64,000 bases of DNA from Marinagarivorans cellulosilyticus (GCF_021655555.1 NZ_AP023086.1:1178001-1242000), one strand, 5' to 3'. Counted from the first letter of the stretch, positions 44,549-54,171 are shown. Notes: generated by a model from the sequence alone, not told the origin. Program-made: numbers and translations.

Positions 44549-45157
44549 GTGGCGCTATTAGACTTAAACCTTGCTCAAGCTTTTGAGCCAGAAAATACCG
44601 AAGGAAGTGGTGGTTCTAATCGCGATCTAGTTTGGGATTTGGACCAGTTTAAGCAGCAGAAATTAGCGCAGGAATTTGTGTTGCAGTTTGAAAACCGAAT
44701 CTGTGTTTATTCTGGCTCGGTTGAGCAAATTTACACGAATTATAATGTCTTCTTCCCGAAGGAGGAGAACCGCAAAATTGTTATTCTGCCCAACCCGTTT
44801 GCTCACCACGATATTTTTCACTCGGTGCCAGAGCATGCTGTCAAACCAACGGGTTTAATGATCGTGCCCGATTATTACAGTGCTGATAAAAAAATGATGC
44901 TGAGGATTCCTTTGCGCAAAGGGGCAGAGCCTTATCGCCTTGTTCCTTTAAATGCTGGCTTGCGTTTAATTAATAGCCGTAGGCCGCCAGATCAGCCCTT
45001 GCTGCCGATGCTGGTTAAAGGTGATTTACGAGAGCTAGATCAAAGCACCCCTAGCTTGCACTTACATTCAATTAACTTGGCTAAGGTGGGTAACTTATCT
45101 GCAATGGAAATTGCGGGTATAAGAGCGGTTGTGTTGGATAAAATGGACAGGTTGTAA
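44549..45157 (+). CDS. Protein of unknown family
   Basis: This 202-residue protein was not recognised. No signal peptide or transmembrane helix is seen, so it is probably cytoplasmic. It has mixed alpha/beta content with VLQFENRICVYSGSVEQIY and IVILPNPFAHHDIFHSVPE; the HH and Tyr-rich parts give no known motif. It starts with a GTG preceded by AGAGGG. It is a monocistronic gene between the MarR regulator and a strong terminator. Confidence 0.6.
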   Translation: MALLDLNLAQAFEPENTEGSGGSNRDLVWDLDQFKQQKLAQEFVLQFENRICVYSGSVEQIYTNYNVFFPKEENRKIVILPNPFAHHDIFHSVPEHAVKPTGLMIVPDYYSADKKMMLRIPLRKGAEPYRLVPLNAGLRLINSRRPPDQPLLPMLVKGDLRELDQSTPSLHLHSINLAKVGNLSAMEIAGIRAVVLDKMDRL

Positions 45158-45176
45158 CGCTTAACCCTTCGAAAAC

Positions 45177-45212
45177 AAAAAAGGCCTGCAGCTAAAACTG
45201 CAGGCCTTTTTT
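45177..45212. terminator. Bidirectional terminator between unknown gene and fabB
   Basis: A6, GGCCTGCAG/CTGCAGGCC stem, six-base loop, T6. It serves both converging genes. Confidence 0.92.
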
Positions 45213-45228
45213 GTTGTGCTAGCGTTAT

Positions 45229-46443
45229 TTAACCGTTGTAACGGTTGAATATTAAGGTGGCGTTGGTGCCGCCAAAACCAAAGCTATTCGACATTACACT
45301 ATTGAGCTCAGCTTCGCGCATGCTTTGTACAATTGACATGCCTTCGGCTTTTTCGTCGAGTGTTGAAATATTTGCTGAGGCGCTGATAAAACCGTGCTGC
45401 ATCATAAGTAAGCTGTAAATGGCCTCTTGTACGCCAGTAGCGCCAAGCGAGTGACCTGTTAGCGACTTGGTTGATGCCGTTGCGGGGATGTTGTCACCAA
45501 AGACTTCTTTAACGGCGCTAAGCTCTGCTACGTCGCCAACGGGGGTGCTGGTACCGTGAGAGTTAATGTAGTCGATAGGGAGTTGGCTGCCAGCCATTGC
45601 CATGCGCATGCAGCGTGCAGCGCCTTCACCGCTAGGCGCTACCATGTCGTAACCGTCGCTTGTCGCGCCGTAACCAACAAGTTCGGCGTAAATAGTGGCG
45701 CCGCGTGCTAGAGCGTGGTCTAGAGATTCAACCACTAAGCAGCCGCCGCCACCGCCAATAACAAAGCCATCACGGTCTGCATCGTACGGGCGCGAGGCTT
45801 GTTCGGGGGTGTCGTTGTATTTGGTTGATAGTGCGCCCATCGCGTCGAACAAACCCGTTAGGGTCCAGTGCTCTTCTTCACCACCGCCGGCAAAAACAAT
45901 ATCTTGCTTGCCCAGTTGGATTAACTCCATGGCGTTGCCAATGCAGTGTGCGCTTGTGGCGCAGGCTGATGATATCGAATAGTTTACGCCCTTGATTTTA
46001 AAAGGTGTTGCTAGGCAGGCGCTGGTGGTGCTGCCCATTGTCTGGGTGACGCGGTAGGGGCCTGCACGCTTAACGCCTTTGCTGCGAATGATATCGGCCG
46101 ACTCAACAACGCTGCGCGTTGAAGCGCCGCCGGAGCCCATGATAATGCCTGCGCGTTCGTTAGAAACTTCGTGCGCCTCTAGGCCAGCATGGCTAATCGC
46201 ATTTTGCATGGCTACATAAGAAAAGCCGGCAGCATCGCCCATAAAGCGCAGTTGTTTGCGGTCGATGAAATCACCTAGGTCAATGTTTGCTGACCCCGAT
46301 ACTTGGCTGCGAAAGCCTTGTTCGGCATAGCTTTCGTTAAAACGAATGCCAGATTTGCCTTCTTTCAGTGAATCCAGAACAGTGTCTAAATCGTTGCCAA
46401 TACAAGACACAACGCCCATACCAGTAATCACAACACGCTTCAT
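45229..46443 (-). CDS. fabB: 3-oxoacyl-ACP synthase I
   Basis: This 404-residue condensing enzyme elongates cis-3-decenoyl-ACP and so supports unsaturated fatty acids. The active Cys is in SSACATSAHCIGN (about 159-171), and the His residues are in NSHGTSTPVGD and TKSLTGHSLGATG. FGFGGTNATLIF closes the protein. It follows fabA by 77 bases, the usual fabAB operon of gammaproteobacteria. The window also has the fabF paralogue in the other fab cluster. Confidence 0.97.
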   Translation of the reverse strand: MKRVVITGMGVVSCIGNDLDTVLDSLKEGKSGIRFNESYAEQGFRSQVSGSANIDLGDFIDRKQLRFMGDAAGFSYVAMQNAISHAGLEAHEVSNERAGIIMGSGGASTRSVVESADIIRSKGVKRAGPYRVTQTMGSTTSACLATPFKIKGVNYSISSACATSAHCIGNAMELIQLGKQDIVFAGGGEEEHWTLTGLFDAMGALSTKYNDTPEQASRPYDADRDGFVIGGGGGCLVVESLDHALARGATIYAELVGYGATSDGYDMVAPSGEGAARCMRMAMAGSQLPIDYINSHGTSTPVGDVAELSAVKEVFGDNIPATASTKSLTGHSLGATGVQEAIYSLLMMQHGFISASANISTLDEKAEGMSIVQSMREAELNSVMSNSFGFGGTNATLIFNRYNG

Positions 46444-46520
46444 AGTAGCCTCTTTAAATACAATTGGGTCGTTTACTCTGCTGCCTTACGCAGCGGGTAA
46501 GTTTTATTATTGAGTCGATC

Positions 46521-47045
46521 TTAAAAGCTATCGGTATTGGTGAATAGGCCGACGCGTAAATCTTTTGCGGTGTAAATCTCTTTGCCGTCGACTTCTACCG
46601 AGCCGTCTGCAATCCCCATGACCAGTTTGCGCTCAATAACGCGCTTTAAGGTGATGCGGTATGTCACTTTCTTGGCCGTCGGCAAAATTTGACCGGTGAA
46701 TTTCACTTCGCCAGAACCCAATGCGCGACCTCTGCCTTGATTACCCTTCCAAGCTAGGAAAAATCCAACCAGTTGCCACATGGCGTCTAAGCCCAAGCAG
46801 CCTGGCATTACCGGGTCGCCAGGGAAGTGGCAACTGAAAAACCACAAGTCTGGGTTGATATCCAGCTCCGCGACTATTTCGCCTTTACCGTGCTCACCGT
46901 TGGTGGCGCTAATAGAGGTGATCCGGTCTAACATTAACATGTTGGGTACAGGGAGTTGCGCGTTGCCTGGGCCGAAAAGTTCGCCGTGGCCGCACGCTAA
47001 TAGTTCATCGCGCTCGTAAGAGGACTTTGGTTCAAAGGTGTGCAT
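46521..47045 (-). CDS. fabA: 3-hydroxydecanoyl-ACP dehydratase/isomerase
   Basis: This 174-residue hot-dog-fold enzyme dehydrates 3-hydroxydecanoyl-ACP and isomerises trans-2 to cis-3, the branch point of anaerobic unsaturated fatty-acid synthesis. The catalytic pair His73 (CHFPGDPVMPG) and Asp87 (LGLDAMWQ) is visible. The length is near that of E. coli FabA. It is first in the fabAB operon; a sigma-70-like promoter lies upstream. Confidence 0.98.
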   Translation of the reverse strand: MHTFEPKSSYERDELLACGHGELFGPGNAQLPVPNMLMLDRITSISATNGEHGKGEIVAELDINPDLWFFSCHFPGDPVMPGCLGLDAMWQLVGFFLAWKGNQGRGRALGSGEVKFTGQILPTAKKVTYRITLKRVIERKLVMGIADGSVEVDGKEIYTAKDLRVGLFTNTDSF

Positions 47046-47152
47046 AGGTGACTCGTTAGATGTTTGCAGCTGGGCCCAAATGCATCAAAATGGTGCGCCT
47101 GGGTGGTTTGAGGTTTGGCCTGTTGTCATAGGCCTGTCACTAAAGGGCTGCC

Positions 47153-47180
47153 ATTCTAACGCCTAGGGCGTACTTGTCCA
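47153..47180 (-). promoter_or_regulatory. Candidate sigma-70 promoter of fabA
   Basis: On the minus strand TGGACA (47180-47175), 16 bases, then TAGAAT (47158-47153). Each hexamer matches consensus in five of six positions. The leader to the ATG is about 100 bases. No FabR or DesT operator was recognised. Confidence 0.5.
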
Positions 47181-47309
47181 GCACCAAGCCTTTTGGGTAA
47201 TTGTTTGCTGGCGTAGAAGTCGGCCGTCTATTTGCATACATGACAAATAACCCTTGTGTTATATTCGGCGCCTGCCGAGCAAATCAATCATTATCTTTAA
47301 GGAAGTTTT

Positions 47310-48143
47310 ATGATTAAGAAGTGTTTATTCCCTGTTGCTGGATACGGTACTCGTTTCCTGCCAGCCACTAAGTCTATGCCCAAAGAAATGCTACCTGTTG
47401 TGAACAAGCCGTTGGTTCAATACGGTGTCGAAGAGGCGTTAGGTGCAGGTTTAACAGATATCGGTTTTGTCACTGGGCGTGGCAAGCGAGCCATTGCTGA
47501 CCATTTTGATGTGAGCTATGAATTGGAGCATCAAATTGCGGGTTCGGCAAAAGAAGAGTACTTAAGCTCGATTCGCGGCGTCATGGCGAAAGGGGCATTC
47601 TCTTTCACTCGTCAGCGTGAAATGCGCGGCCTAGGTGATGCGATTTTGAACGGTAAGCGTTTAATTGGTGACGAGGCCTTCGGTGTTGTTTTATCGGATG
47701 ACCTGTGTGTTGCCGATGAAGGCGGTGACGGTGTGCTATCGCAAATGGTTGCGCTGTATAAGCAGTTTCGCTGCAGTATTGTCGCTATTCAGGAAGTGCC
47801 TGAAGATCAGATTCATAAGTTTGGTGTTATCGCTGGCGAGTCCATCAAAGATGGCATTTATCAGGTTTCTGATATGGTTGAGAAGCCAACAAAAGAAGAG
47901 GCGCCAACGAACCTTGCCATTATTGGCCGCTACATTCTTACTCCCGATATTTTTGAAATTATCGAAAAAACCCCACCGGGCAAAAACGGTGAAGTGCAGC
48001 TAACAGACGCCTTGTTAACACAAGCTAAGCAAGGCTGTGTATTGGGTTATAAATTTAAAGGTAAGCGCTTCGATTGCGGTAGTGTCGAAGGTTTTGTAGA
48101 TGCTACAAATTTTGTTTACGAAAATATATATACAAAAGGTTAA
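47310..48143 (+). CDS. galU: UTP-glucose-1-phosphate uridylyltransferase
   Basis: This 277-residue nucleotidyltransferase makes UDP-glucose for surface glycans. The UTP-binding start is GYGTRFLPATKSMPKEMLPV (about 11-30). MRGLGDAILNGKRL and VEKPTKEEAPTNLAIIGRY are family blocks. AAGGAAG precedes the ATG. It is followed nine bases later by a phosphohexomutase gene, giving a two-gene sugar-nucleotide operon. Confidence 0.97.
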   Translation: MIKKCLFPVAGYGTRFLPATKSMPKEMLPVVNKPLVQYGVEEALGAGLTDIGFVTGRGKRAIADHFDVSYELEHQIAGSAKEEYLSSIRGVMAKGAFSFTRQREMRGLGDAILNGKRLIGDEAFGVVLSDDLCVADEGGDGVLSQMVALYKQFRCSIVAIQEVPEDQIHKFGVIAGESIKDGIYQVSDMVEKPTKEEAPTNLAIIGRYILTPDIFEIIEKTPPGKNGEVQLTDALLTQAKQGCVLGYKFKGKRFDCGSVEGFVDATNFVYENIYTKG

Positions 48144-48151
48144 GTGAGTTA

Positions 48152-49504
48152 ATGAAGATTACCTGTTTTAAAGCCTACGATATTCGCGGCCGTGTTCCTG
48201 ATGAGCTGAATGATGATGTTGCTTATAGGGTTGGCCGCGCATATGTGGAGTTTTTGGGTGCCAAGACAGTTGTTGTGGGCCACGATATTCGTTTGACGAG
48301 CGCTTCCTTAACGGATGCTTTGGTGAACGGGCTAACCGATGGTGGTGCCGATGTCACGCACATTGGTCAATGTGGTACGGAGGAAGTGTATTTTGCGACT
48401 TTTGCCTTAGGTGTAGATGGCGGTATTTGTGTAACCGCAAGCCATAATCCTATGGATTACAACGGCATGAAGTTGGTCCGCAAAGGCTCGCAACCCATTT
48501 CGGGTGATACCGGCTTGAATGATATTCAAGCTATGGCTGAAGCAGGTAATTTCAAAGAGGCTGCCAAGGGGGCTGTTGTTCACAAAGATATGCGCCCTGC
48601 GTATATCGAGCACCTGCTTACGTATGTTGATACGTCTAAGCTCAAGCCTTTGAAAGTTGTTGTTAATGCGGGTAATGGCGGTGCCGGAATGGTGTTAGAT
48701 GCCATTGAAAAGCACTTGCCGTTCGAGTTTATTAAAATTCACCATACGCCGGATGGGAGCTTCCCAAATGGTATTCCCAACCCGTTACTGCTGGAAAACC
48801 AAGGGGTAACGGCGGATGCGGTGCGAGAGCACGGCGCCGACTTGGGTATCGCATGGGATGGTGACTTTGATCGTTGCTTTTTCTTTGATGAGCGCGGTAA
48901 CTTTATGGAGGGGTACTACCTTGTTGGCCTGTTGGCGCAGTCTTTCTTGGCTAAGCACGAAGGCTCCGCCATCGTTCACGACCCGCGCTTAACATGGAAC
49001 ACGGTTGATCTAGTGGAAACTAGTGGTGGCCGCGCGGTGCAGAGTAAAACTGGGCATGCCTTTATTAAAGAGCGCATGCGCTTAGAAGATGCTGTGTATG
49101 GCGGTGAGATGAGTGCGCACCATTACTTTAAAGACTTTGCTTATTGCGACAACGGAACTATACCGTGGCTGCTAATTACCGAAATGCTTAGCGAGCGAGA
49201 TATTCCCTTTTCTGAGCTTATTGGTGAGCGTATTGCCGCTTTCCCTTGTAGTGGCGAAATCAATCGACGCGTTGCCGATACGGCCTCCTTGCTCGAGCAA
49301 ATTGAAACTAAATACGCGGGTGACGCGCTGAATATTGAGCACGTGGATGGCCTGTCTATGGCTTTCGATCGCTGGCGTTTCAATTTGCGCTGTTCAAGCA
49401 CAGAGCCTTTATTTCGTTTGAATGTTGAAGCTCGTGGTGATCGAGAGCTGATGGAACAAAAGACGGCTGAACTGCTGAATATTATTGATAGCAGTCCAGG
49501 CTAG
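48152..49504 (+). CDS. Phosphomannomutase/phosphoglucomutase (CpsG/ManB type)
   Basis: This 450-residue alpha-D-phosphohexomutase interconverts hexose 6- and 1-phosphates. The phosphoserine loop TASHNPMDYNGMKL is near 96-109, the metal loop DGDFDR near 237-242 and the phosphate-binding loop RCSSTEP near 413. It supplies mannose- or glucose-1-phosphate beside galU. Substrate preference cannot be read from sequence; the length fits CpsG-like mannomutases. Confidence 0.93.
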   Translation: MKITCFKAYDIRGRVPDELNDDVAYRVGRAYVEFLGAKTVVVGHDIRLTSASLTDALVNGLTDGGADVTHIGQCGTEEVYFATFALGVDGGICVTASHNPMDYNGMKLVRKGSQPISGDTGLNDIQAMAEAGNFKEAAKGAVVHKDMRPAYIEHLLTYVDTSKLKPLKVVVNAGNGGAGMVLDAIEKHLPFEFIKIHHTPDGSFPNGIPNPLLLENQGVTADAVREHGADLGIAWDGDFDRCFFFDERGNFMEGYYLVGLLAQSFLAKHEGSAIVHDPRLTWNTVDLVETSGGRAVQSKTGHAFIKERMRLEDAVYGGEMSAHHYFKDFAYCDNGTIPWLLITEMLSERDIPFSELIGERIAAFPCSGEINRRVADTASLLEQIETKYAGDALNIEHVDGLSMAFDRWRFNLRCSSTEPLFRLNVEARGDRELMEQKTAELLNIIDSSPG

Positions 49505-49522
49505 TTTTGTTTCCGTTTGGTG

Positions 49523-49553
49523 AAAAGCGGAGGCATTTTCCTCCGCTTTTTTT
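49523..49553 (+). terminator. Terminator after galU operon
   Basis: AAAAGCGGAGG and CCTCCGCTTTT form an 11-bp stem with a six-base loop and end in a T-run. Confidence 0.92.
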
Positions 49554-49759
49554 GTTTCTGGTGTCGTGTTTTTAGTGTTATCCAGCCCCTTTCGGGTTGA
49601 GCAATAACAGTTTTAATATGGCATTGATTAAAAAATCTACTTTTCAGCGCTCGTGTTTTCTGGAATGATGCGCGGCTTTCTTTTTGTTACGGGTTTGTCG
49701 CTTGCGGTATTTTGCGCAGAGATGCGCAATTAGCGAACCGTTTTCAGTTTGAGGTAAAT

Positions 49760-50242
49760 ATGTCTATCCCCGTCAATATTATTATGGGTTCGCGCTCCGA
49801 TTGGCCAATTATGGAGCGAGCAACTGCGCCGCTGACAGAGTTGGGTGTTGAGTTTGAGTGCAAGGTGGTTTCTGCCCATCGCACGCCTGAGCGTCTGCTG
49901 GAATTTGCGAAAAGTGCGCCAGAGCGCGGTGTGAAGGTATTGATTGCCGGTGCTGGCGGTGCTGCGCATTTGGCGGGTATGGCGGCGGCGATGACGTGGA
50001 TACCTGTAATCGCTGTGCCTATTCCTGCGGGTCGTTTGCAGGGTGTGGATAGTTTGTTGTCTATGGTGCAAATGCCCAAAGGTGTGGCAGTGTCGACGCA
50101 GGCAATTGGTGAGCCAGGAGCTTACAACGCTGGCTTAATGGCGGCGCAAATATTGGCGCTAACAGATCCGCAGCTGGCTGAGCGTTTACAGGAGTGGCGC
50201 CAGCAGCAAACCGATAGCGTGCCTTGGGAGGTTATCGACTGA
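49760..50242 (+). CDS. purE: N5-carboxyaminoimidazole ribonucleotide mutase
   Basis: This 160-residue class I PurE moves the carboxyl group in purine synthesis. GSRSDWP (about 10-16), SAHRTPERL and AGAGGAAHLAGM are diagnostic. The ATG at 49760 follows GAGGT; an earlier in-frame start would add 16 residues not found in the family. The TGA overlaps the purK ATG (ATGA), coupling the two enzymes of the step. Confidence 0.97.
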   Translation: MSIPVNIIMGSRSDWPIMERATAPLTELGVEFECKVVSAHRTPERLLEFAKSAPERGVKVLIAGAGGAAHLAGMAAAMTWIPVIAVPIPAGRLQGVDSLLSMVQMPKGVAVSTQAIGEPGAYNAGLMAAQILALTDPQLAERLQEWRQQQTDSVPWEVID

Positions 50243-51339
50243 TGCGCATTGCAATACTGGGTGTTGGTCAGCTGGCTAGAATGATGGCGCTGGACGGCAT
50301 TGCAATGGGCGTTGAGTTCAGCTTTCTCAAGCTGCCAGGGGAGGATTCTCGCTGTGTGGATTGCTTGGGCTCGGTTGTGACTGCTGGGCCGCAGGATTCG
50401 TGCGCCTCTTTGTTTGAGGCTTTGGGTTGCCCTGATGTTATCACAACAGAAAAAGAGGGCGTTGATGTCGATTTTTACGAGCAGTTCTCGTCGCATTGCG
50501 CGGTTTATCCGTCTTCAAGAGCTGTGTGGATTAGTCAAAATCGATTGCGTGAAAAAACATTTCTGAATGATCAGGGGGTGCCGACAGCTGAGTTTGCCCC
50601 TGCGACAAGTTTGGAAGAGATTGCCCCCGCCGCAGAGCGGCTTGGCTACCCCGTTATTGTTAAGACACAAGAAAATGGTTACGACGGTAAGGGGCAGTGG
50701 TGGTTGCGCTCTGAGGCTGATATTGCATCAATGCAAGGCGCCGAGGCTTCGGGTCCATGGCTGCTAGAAAAGGTCGTCCCTTTTGAGTGTGAAGTGTCTG
50801 TTGTGGCTGCGCGTTCGTCGGCAGGGCAGGTTGAGGTTTACCCTCTGGCGGAGAATGTTCACCGCGACGGCGTATTGCTAACCAGCGTGGTGCCTGTCGA
50901 ATCTATTTCGCAAGCGCAGTCTGATGAAGTGAAGCGCCATATTACGCGTTTGTTGCAAGAGTTGGATTATGTTGGCGTGTTATCGATGGAGTGTTTCGTA
51001 ACAGAGTCAGGCATTGTGGCGAATGAATTGGCGCCTCGGGTACACAACAGTGGGCATTGGACACAAAATGCAGTACCGGCGGGTCAGTTTGAGCAACATG
51101 TAAGAGCTGTATTGGGGTTCCCGTTGGCACCGCCTGAGATGAGCGGCGCTGCTGGCATGCTGAACTTGCTGGGTGTGCAAGCCACTGCCGAGCAAGCGTT
51201 GCGGGCCAATCATCACTGGCACTGGTATGGTAAAGAAGTACGCTCGGGGCGAAAAGTGGGTCACATTAATGTGACTGCGCCCAATTTATTAGCGTTGAAA
51301 TCAGCCCTTGCGAAGTTGCAGGCCGAGATCTACGCTTAA
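50242..51339 (+). CDS. purK: N5-carboxyaminoimidazole ribonucleotide synthase
   Basis: This ATP-grasp enzyme of 365 residues carboxylates aminoimidazole ribonucleotide with bicarbonate. It begins MRIAILGVGQLARMMA. It shows PVIVKTQENGYDGKGQ (ATP-grasp), FECEVSVVAARS and ELAPRVHNSGHWT. The start overlaps the purE stop. No other purine gene is near. Confidence 0.97.
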   Translation: MRIAILGVGQLARMMALDGIAMGVEFSFLKLPGEDSRCVDCLGSVVTAGPQDSCASLFEALGCPDVITTEKEGVDVDFYEQFSSHCAVYPSSRAVWISQNRLREKTFLNDQGVPTAEFAPATSLEEIAPAAERLGYPVIVKTQENGYDGKGQWWLRSEADIASMQGAEASGPWLLEKVVPFECEVSVVAARSSAGQVEVYPLAENVHRDGVLLTSVVPVESISQAQSDEVKRHITRLLQELDYVGVLSMECFVTESGIVANELAPRVHNSGHWTQNAVPAGQFEQHVRAVLGFPLAPPEMSGAAGMLNLLGVQATAEQALRANHHWHWYGKEVRSGRKVGHINVTAPNLLALKSALAKLQAEIYA

Positions 51340-51405
51340 TCATTTGTCGAAAATTGATCAATTAATTTTGACATCCTTATTGCAAATCAATATTATCGCG
51401 CGCTT

Positions 51406-51960
51406 ATGTCAGATGACACCCCAAAAAGAACAGTTCCGCAGTACATTGAACCGCGCAAATTTTGTGCGCAGGCCGTGTTGCTCGCGGGTGAAGTACCTGG
51501 GAATGGATTTCAGCGATTATCAGCGGCGTCTGCCGTGGTTAATTGTTTAAATGTAGAGCTGGAGTTTGGTTTTGATCAGGAGCGCCACCGCACAGTAGCA
51601 GGTACTGTGAGCGGGCAGCTGTCGCTAGAGTGCCAGCGCTGCTTAGAGCCAATGCCCTACAGTGTTGATATTCAGGTGAGCTGGGCTGTAGTTTGGGATG
51701 AGGAAAAGGCAAAACAATTACCGTCGCGTCTAGAGCCTTGGATTGCGGGTGAGGAAGCCGAAGATTTATACGCAATGATAGAGGATGAGCTGCTGCTGGC
51801 TATACCAACAGCGCCCATGCACCCAGAATTGTGTATAGAAAGCTCTTTGTTAAGTAGTGGTGACGAAGAGCTTATCGAAAATGAAAAAGAATTAACAAAC
51901 AACCCTTTTCAAGCGTTAGCCGCTTTGAAGGGCAATAGTAGTAAAGATCAAAAAAACTAA
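51406..51960 (+). CDS. yceD: YceD/DUF177 protein linked to 23S rRNA accumulation
   Basis: This 184-residue protein has the DUF177 Cys pair LECQRCLEP (about 74-82) and an acidic C-terminus ending NPFQALAALKG. YceD is conserved directly before rpmF and has been linked to 23S rRNA or large-subunit accumulation. The gene begins the yceD-rpmF-plsX-fab cluster; rpmF starts 41 bases downstream after AGGAG. Confidence 0.92.
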   Translation: MSDDTPKRTVPQYIEPRKFCAQAVLLAGEVPGNGFQRLSAASAVVNCLNVELEFGFDQERHRTVAGTVSGQLSLECQRCLEPMPYSVDIQVSWAVVWDEEKAKQLPSRLEPWIAGEEAEDLYAMIEDELLLAIPTAPMHPELCIESSLLSSGDEELIENEKELTNNPFQALAALKGNSSKDQKN

Positions 51961-52001
51961 ACCGCCGAGAGGCGCAAAGTCAATAAGCCCAGGAGTACAC
52001 C

Positions 52002-52184
52002 ATGGCTGTTCAAAAGTCGAAAAAAACCCGCTCTAAGCGCGGTATGCGTCGTTCACATGATGCATTAACTGCAACTAACTTGTCGGTAGATGCAACTACT
52101 GGTGAAAAGCATTTGCGTCACCACATTACGCCAGACGGTTTTTACCGTGGCCGTAAGGTTTTGAATACTCAAGACGACGAGTAA
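52002..52184 (+). CDS. rpmF: 50S ribosomal protein L32
   Basis: This 60-residue basic protein reads MAVQKSKKTRSKRGMRRSHD at the start and ends HHITPDGFYRGRKVL, the Cys-less L32 form of gammaproteobacteria. GGAGT lies before the ATG. The plsX TTG start follows two bases after the stop, so the two are likely coupled. Confidence 0.98.
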   Translation: MAVQKSKKTRSKRGMRRSHDALTATNLSVDATTGEKHLRHHITPDGFYRGRKVLNTQDDE

Positions 52185-52186
52185 GT

Positions 52187-53200
52187 TTGGCATCGCCAAC
52201 TTATTTAGCTGTTGATGTAATGGGTGGGGACGAAAGTCCCCACTCGTTCGTTTGCGCTTCGGTTTCTTTCCTAAAGCTCCACTCTCTTGCCCATATTACT
52301 CTGTTTGGTGATAAAGCCACGCTAGAGTCTTCGTTGAGCACACTAGATATTAACGCTGTAGCTTCTCGGCTGAACGTAGTTCATGCAGGGCAAATAGTCA
52401 CGCCTGAAGAAAAGCCCGGCGTTGCCTTGCGATCGAAGCAGCGCTCATCAATGTGGTTGGCGCTTAGCGCGGTTGCTAGTGGTGAGATGCAAGCTGTTTT
52501 AAGTGCTGGTAATACCGGCGCCTTAATGGCGATGGCAAGGCACCTACTGGGAACCCTTGAGGGTATAGAACGGCCTGCTATTTGTAAGCGTATGCCAGTA
52601 TCGGGTGCGCCTTGTTTTGTACTGGATTTAGGTGCAAACGTTAAGGTTGGGGCAAAGCAACTGCGCGAATTTGCGTTGATGGGCGCAGCCTTGGCGGAGG
52701 TAGAAGGCGTGGCTCCGGTTAAGGTCGGGCTGCTTAATGTTGGCGAGGAGCTGCAAAAGGGGACTGAGGTCCTGCAAGAGACGGACAAACTGTTGCGAGA
52801 CGACCCGCGTTACCAATACTTGGGGTTTGTTGAAGGTAATGCCATTTTTGAAGGCGTTGCCAATGTAGTTGTGTGTGATGGCTTTGCTGGCAATGTGGCG
52901 CTGAAGGCTAGTGAGGGGTTGGCTCGCTATCTTATTCAAGATTTGCGCCGATATTTCGCGGCCTCTTGGTGGCGTAAGTTTCTTGGGGCATTACTTGGGC
53001 TTATGGCTATTGGCTGGTTTAAGCGTTTGGACCCTGCAGGTTACAACGGTGCTTTGTTGGTGGGGTTAAAAGGCGTGGTGGTAAAAAGCCATGGCGGTGC
53101 TGATGGCAAAGGGTTTCAGGCTGCTTTAAGGGTGGCTAACGATCAGGCGCAGCGGCGTCCAGATCAGTTATTGGCGAGTTGGCTATCGCAATCGGCATAG
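52187..53200 (+). CDS. plsX: Phosphate acyltransferase PlsX
   Basis: This 337-residue enzyme makes acyl-phosphate from acyl-ACP, feeding PlsY for phosphatidic acid. LAVDVMGGDESPHSFV at the start, SAGNTGALMA and CDGFAGNVALKASEG are conserved. A TTG at 52187 is the only sensible start. The last bases run up to the fabD leader. fabH, which sits between plsX and fabD in E. coli, is missing here, as in Pseudomonas. Confidence 0.96.
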   Translation: MASPTYLAVDVMGGDESPHSFVCASVSFLKLHSLAHITLFGDKATLESSLSTLDINAVASRLNVVHAGQIVTPEEKPGVALRSKQRSSMWLALSAVASGEMQAVLSAGNTGALMAMARHLLGTLEGIERPAICKRMPVSGAPCFVLDLGANVKVGAKQLREFALMGAALAEVEGVAPVKVGLLNVGEELQKGTEVLQETDKLLRDDPRYQYLGFVEGNAIFEGVANVVVCDGFAGNVALKASEGLARYLIQDLRRYFAASWWRKFLGALLGLMAIGWFKRLDPAGYNGALLVGLKGVVVKSHGGADGKGFQAALRVANDQAQRRPDQLLASWLSQSA

Positions 53201-53247
53201 CTTGTGGTTCGACGATTAAAATTTGTAATAGATTTAAGGTTTTGAAA

Positions 53248-54171
53248 ATGACAGATAACGCATTAGCTTTTGTATTCCCCGGGCAAGGCTCGCAAAGTGT
53301 CGCCATGTTGGCCGATGTGGCACAACAATACCCCGAGGTTGAAGAAACATTTGCGCAAGCTAGTGAGGCGTTAGGTTTCGACTTATGGGCTTTGGTGCAG
53401 GAAGACCCCGAGCAAACTTTAGGTTTAACCGAAAATGCTCAACCTGCGCTGTTAGCAGCCAGTGTTGCTTTGTGGCGTATTTACCAAAAGCAAGGCAAGG
53501 CTCAGCCTGCAATTTTGGCAGGTCACAGTTTAGGGGAGTGGTCTGCACTGGTGTGTGCTGGCGTTATCGACTTTGCTGATGCCATCAAGCTTGTGCGCTT
53601 ACGCGGCCAGTATATGCAGCAGGCGGTGCCGGTTGGAGTGGGTACTATGGCTGCCATTATTGGCTTAGACGATGCTGTTGTAGAGGAGGTTTGTCGAAAA
53701 GCGGCTGAGCAAGGTGTTGTAGAAACTGTTAATTACAACTCGCCAGGCCAATTGGTGATTGCAGGGGAAGTTGCCGCAGTAGAAAGTGCGATGGCACTTT
53801 GTAAAGAGGTCGGTGCAAAACGTGCCTTGCCGTTAGCCGTTAGCGCTCCCTTTCATACATCGATGATGAAGCCGGCAGCCGATAATTTGGCAAAGCACAT
53901 TGCTGATACCACTTTTAATGCGCCGAAAATACCTGTGCTTCACAATGTAGGGGTATCTACAGAATCTGATCCCGAAGGGATAAAGCAGCGCTTGATACAG
54001 CAAATTTATTCTGCCGTGCCTTGGGTGGCGTCGGTCAATGTTATGGTCGAGCAAGGGGTTGAAACCGTTGTTGAATGCGGCCCTGGCAAGGTGCTTTCTG
54101 GTTTGAATAAGCGAATACATAAGCCTTTGAATTGTGTGGCTTTGGGTAGTGCAGCGGCGTTAGCTGTTTAA
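53248..54171 (+). CDS. fabD: Malonyl-CoA-ACP transacylase
   Basis: This 307-residue enzyme loads malonate on ACP. The mature start has FVFPGQGSQS (about 8-17), nucleophile Ser94 in GHSLGEW and the His region APFHTSMM. ATG 53248 follows AAGGT with good spacing; an upstream in-frame start lies inside plsX and is rejected. Confidence 0.97.
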   Translation: MTDNALAFVFPGQGSQSVAMLADVAQQYPEVEETFAQASEALGFDLWALVQEDPEQTLGLTENAQPALLAASVALWRIYQKQGKAQPAILAGHSLGEWSALVCAGVIDFADAIKLVRLRGQYMQQAVPVGVGTMAAIIGLDDAVVEEVCRKAAEQGVVETVNYNSPGQLVIAGEVAAVESAMALCKEVGAKRALPLAVSAPFHTSMMKPAADNLAKHIADTTFNAPKIPVLHNVGVSTESDPEGIKQRLIQQIYSAVPWVASVNVMVEQGVETVVECGPGKVLSGLNKRIHKPLNCVALGSAAALAV

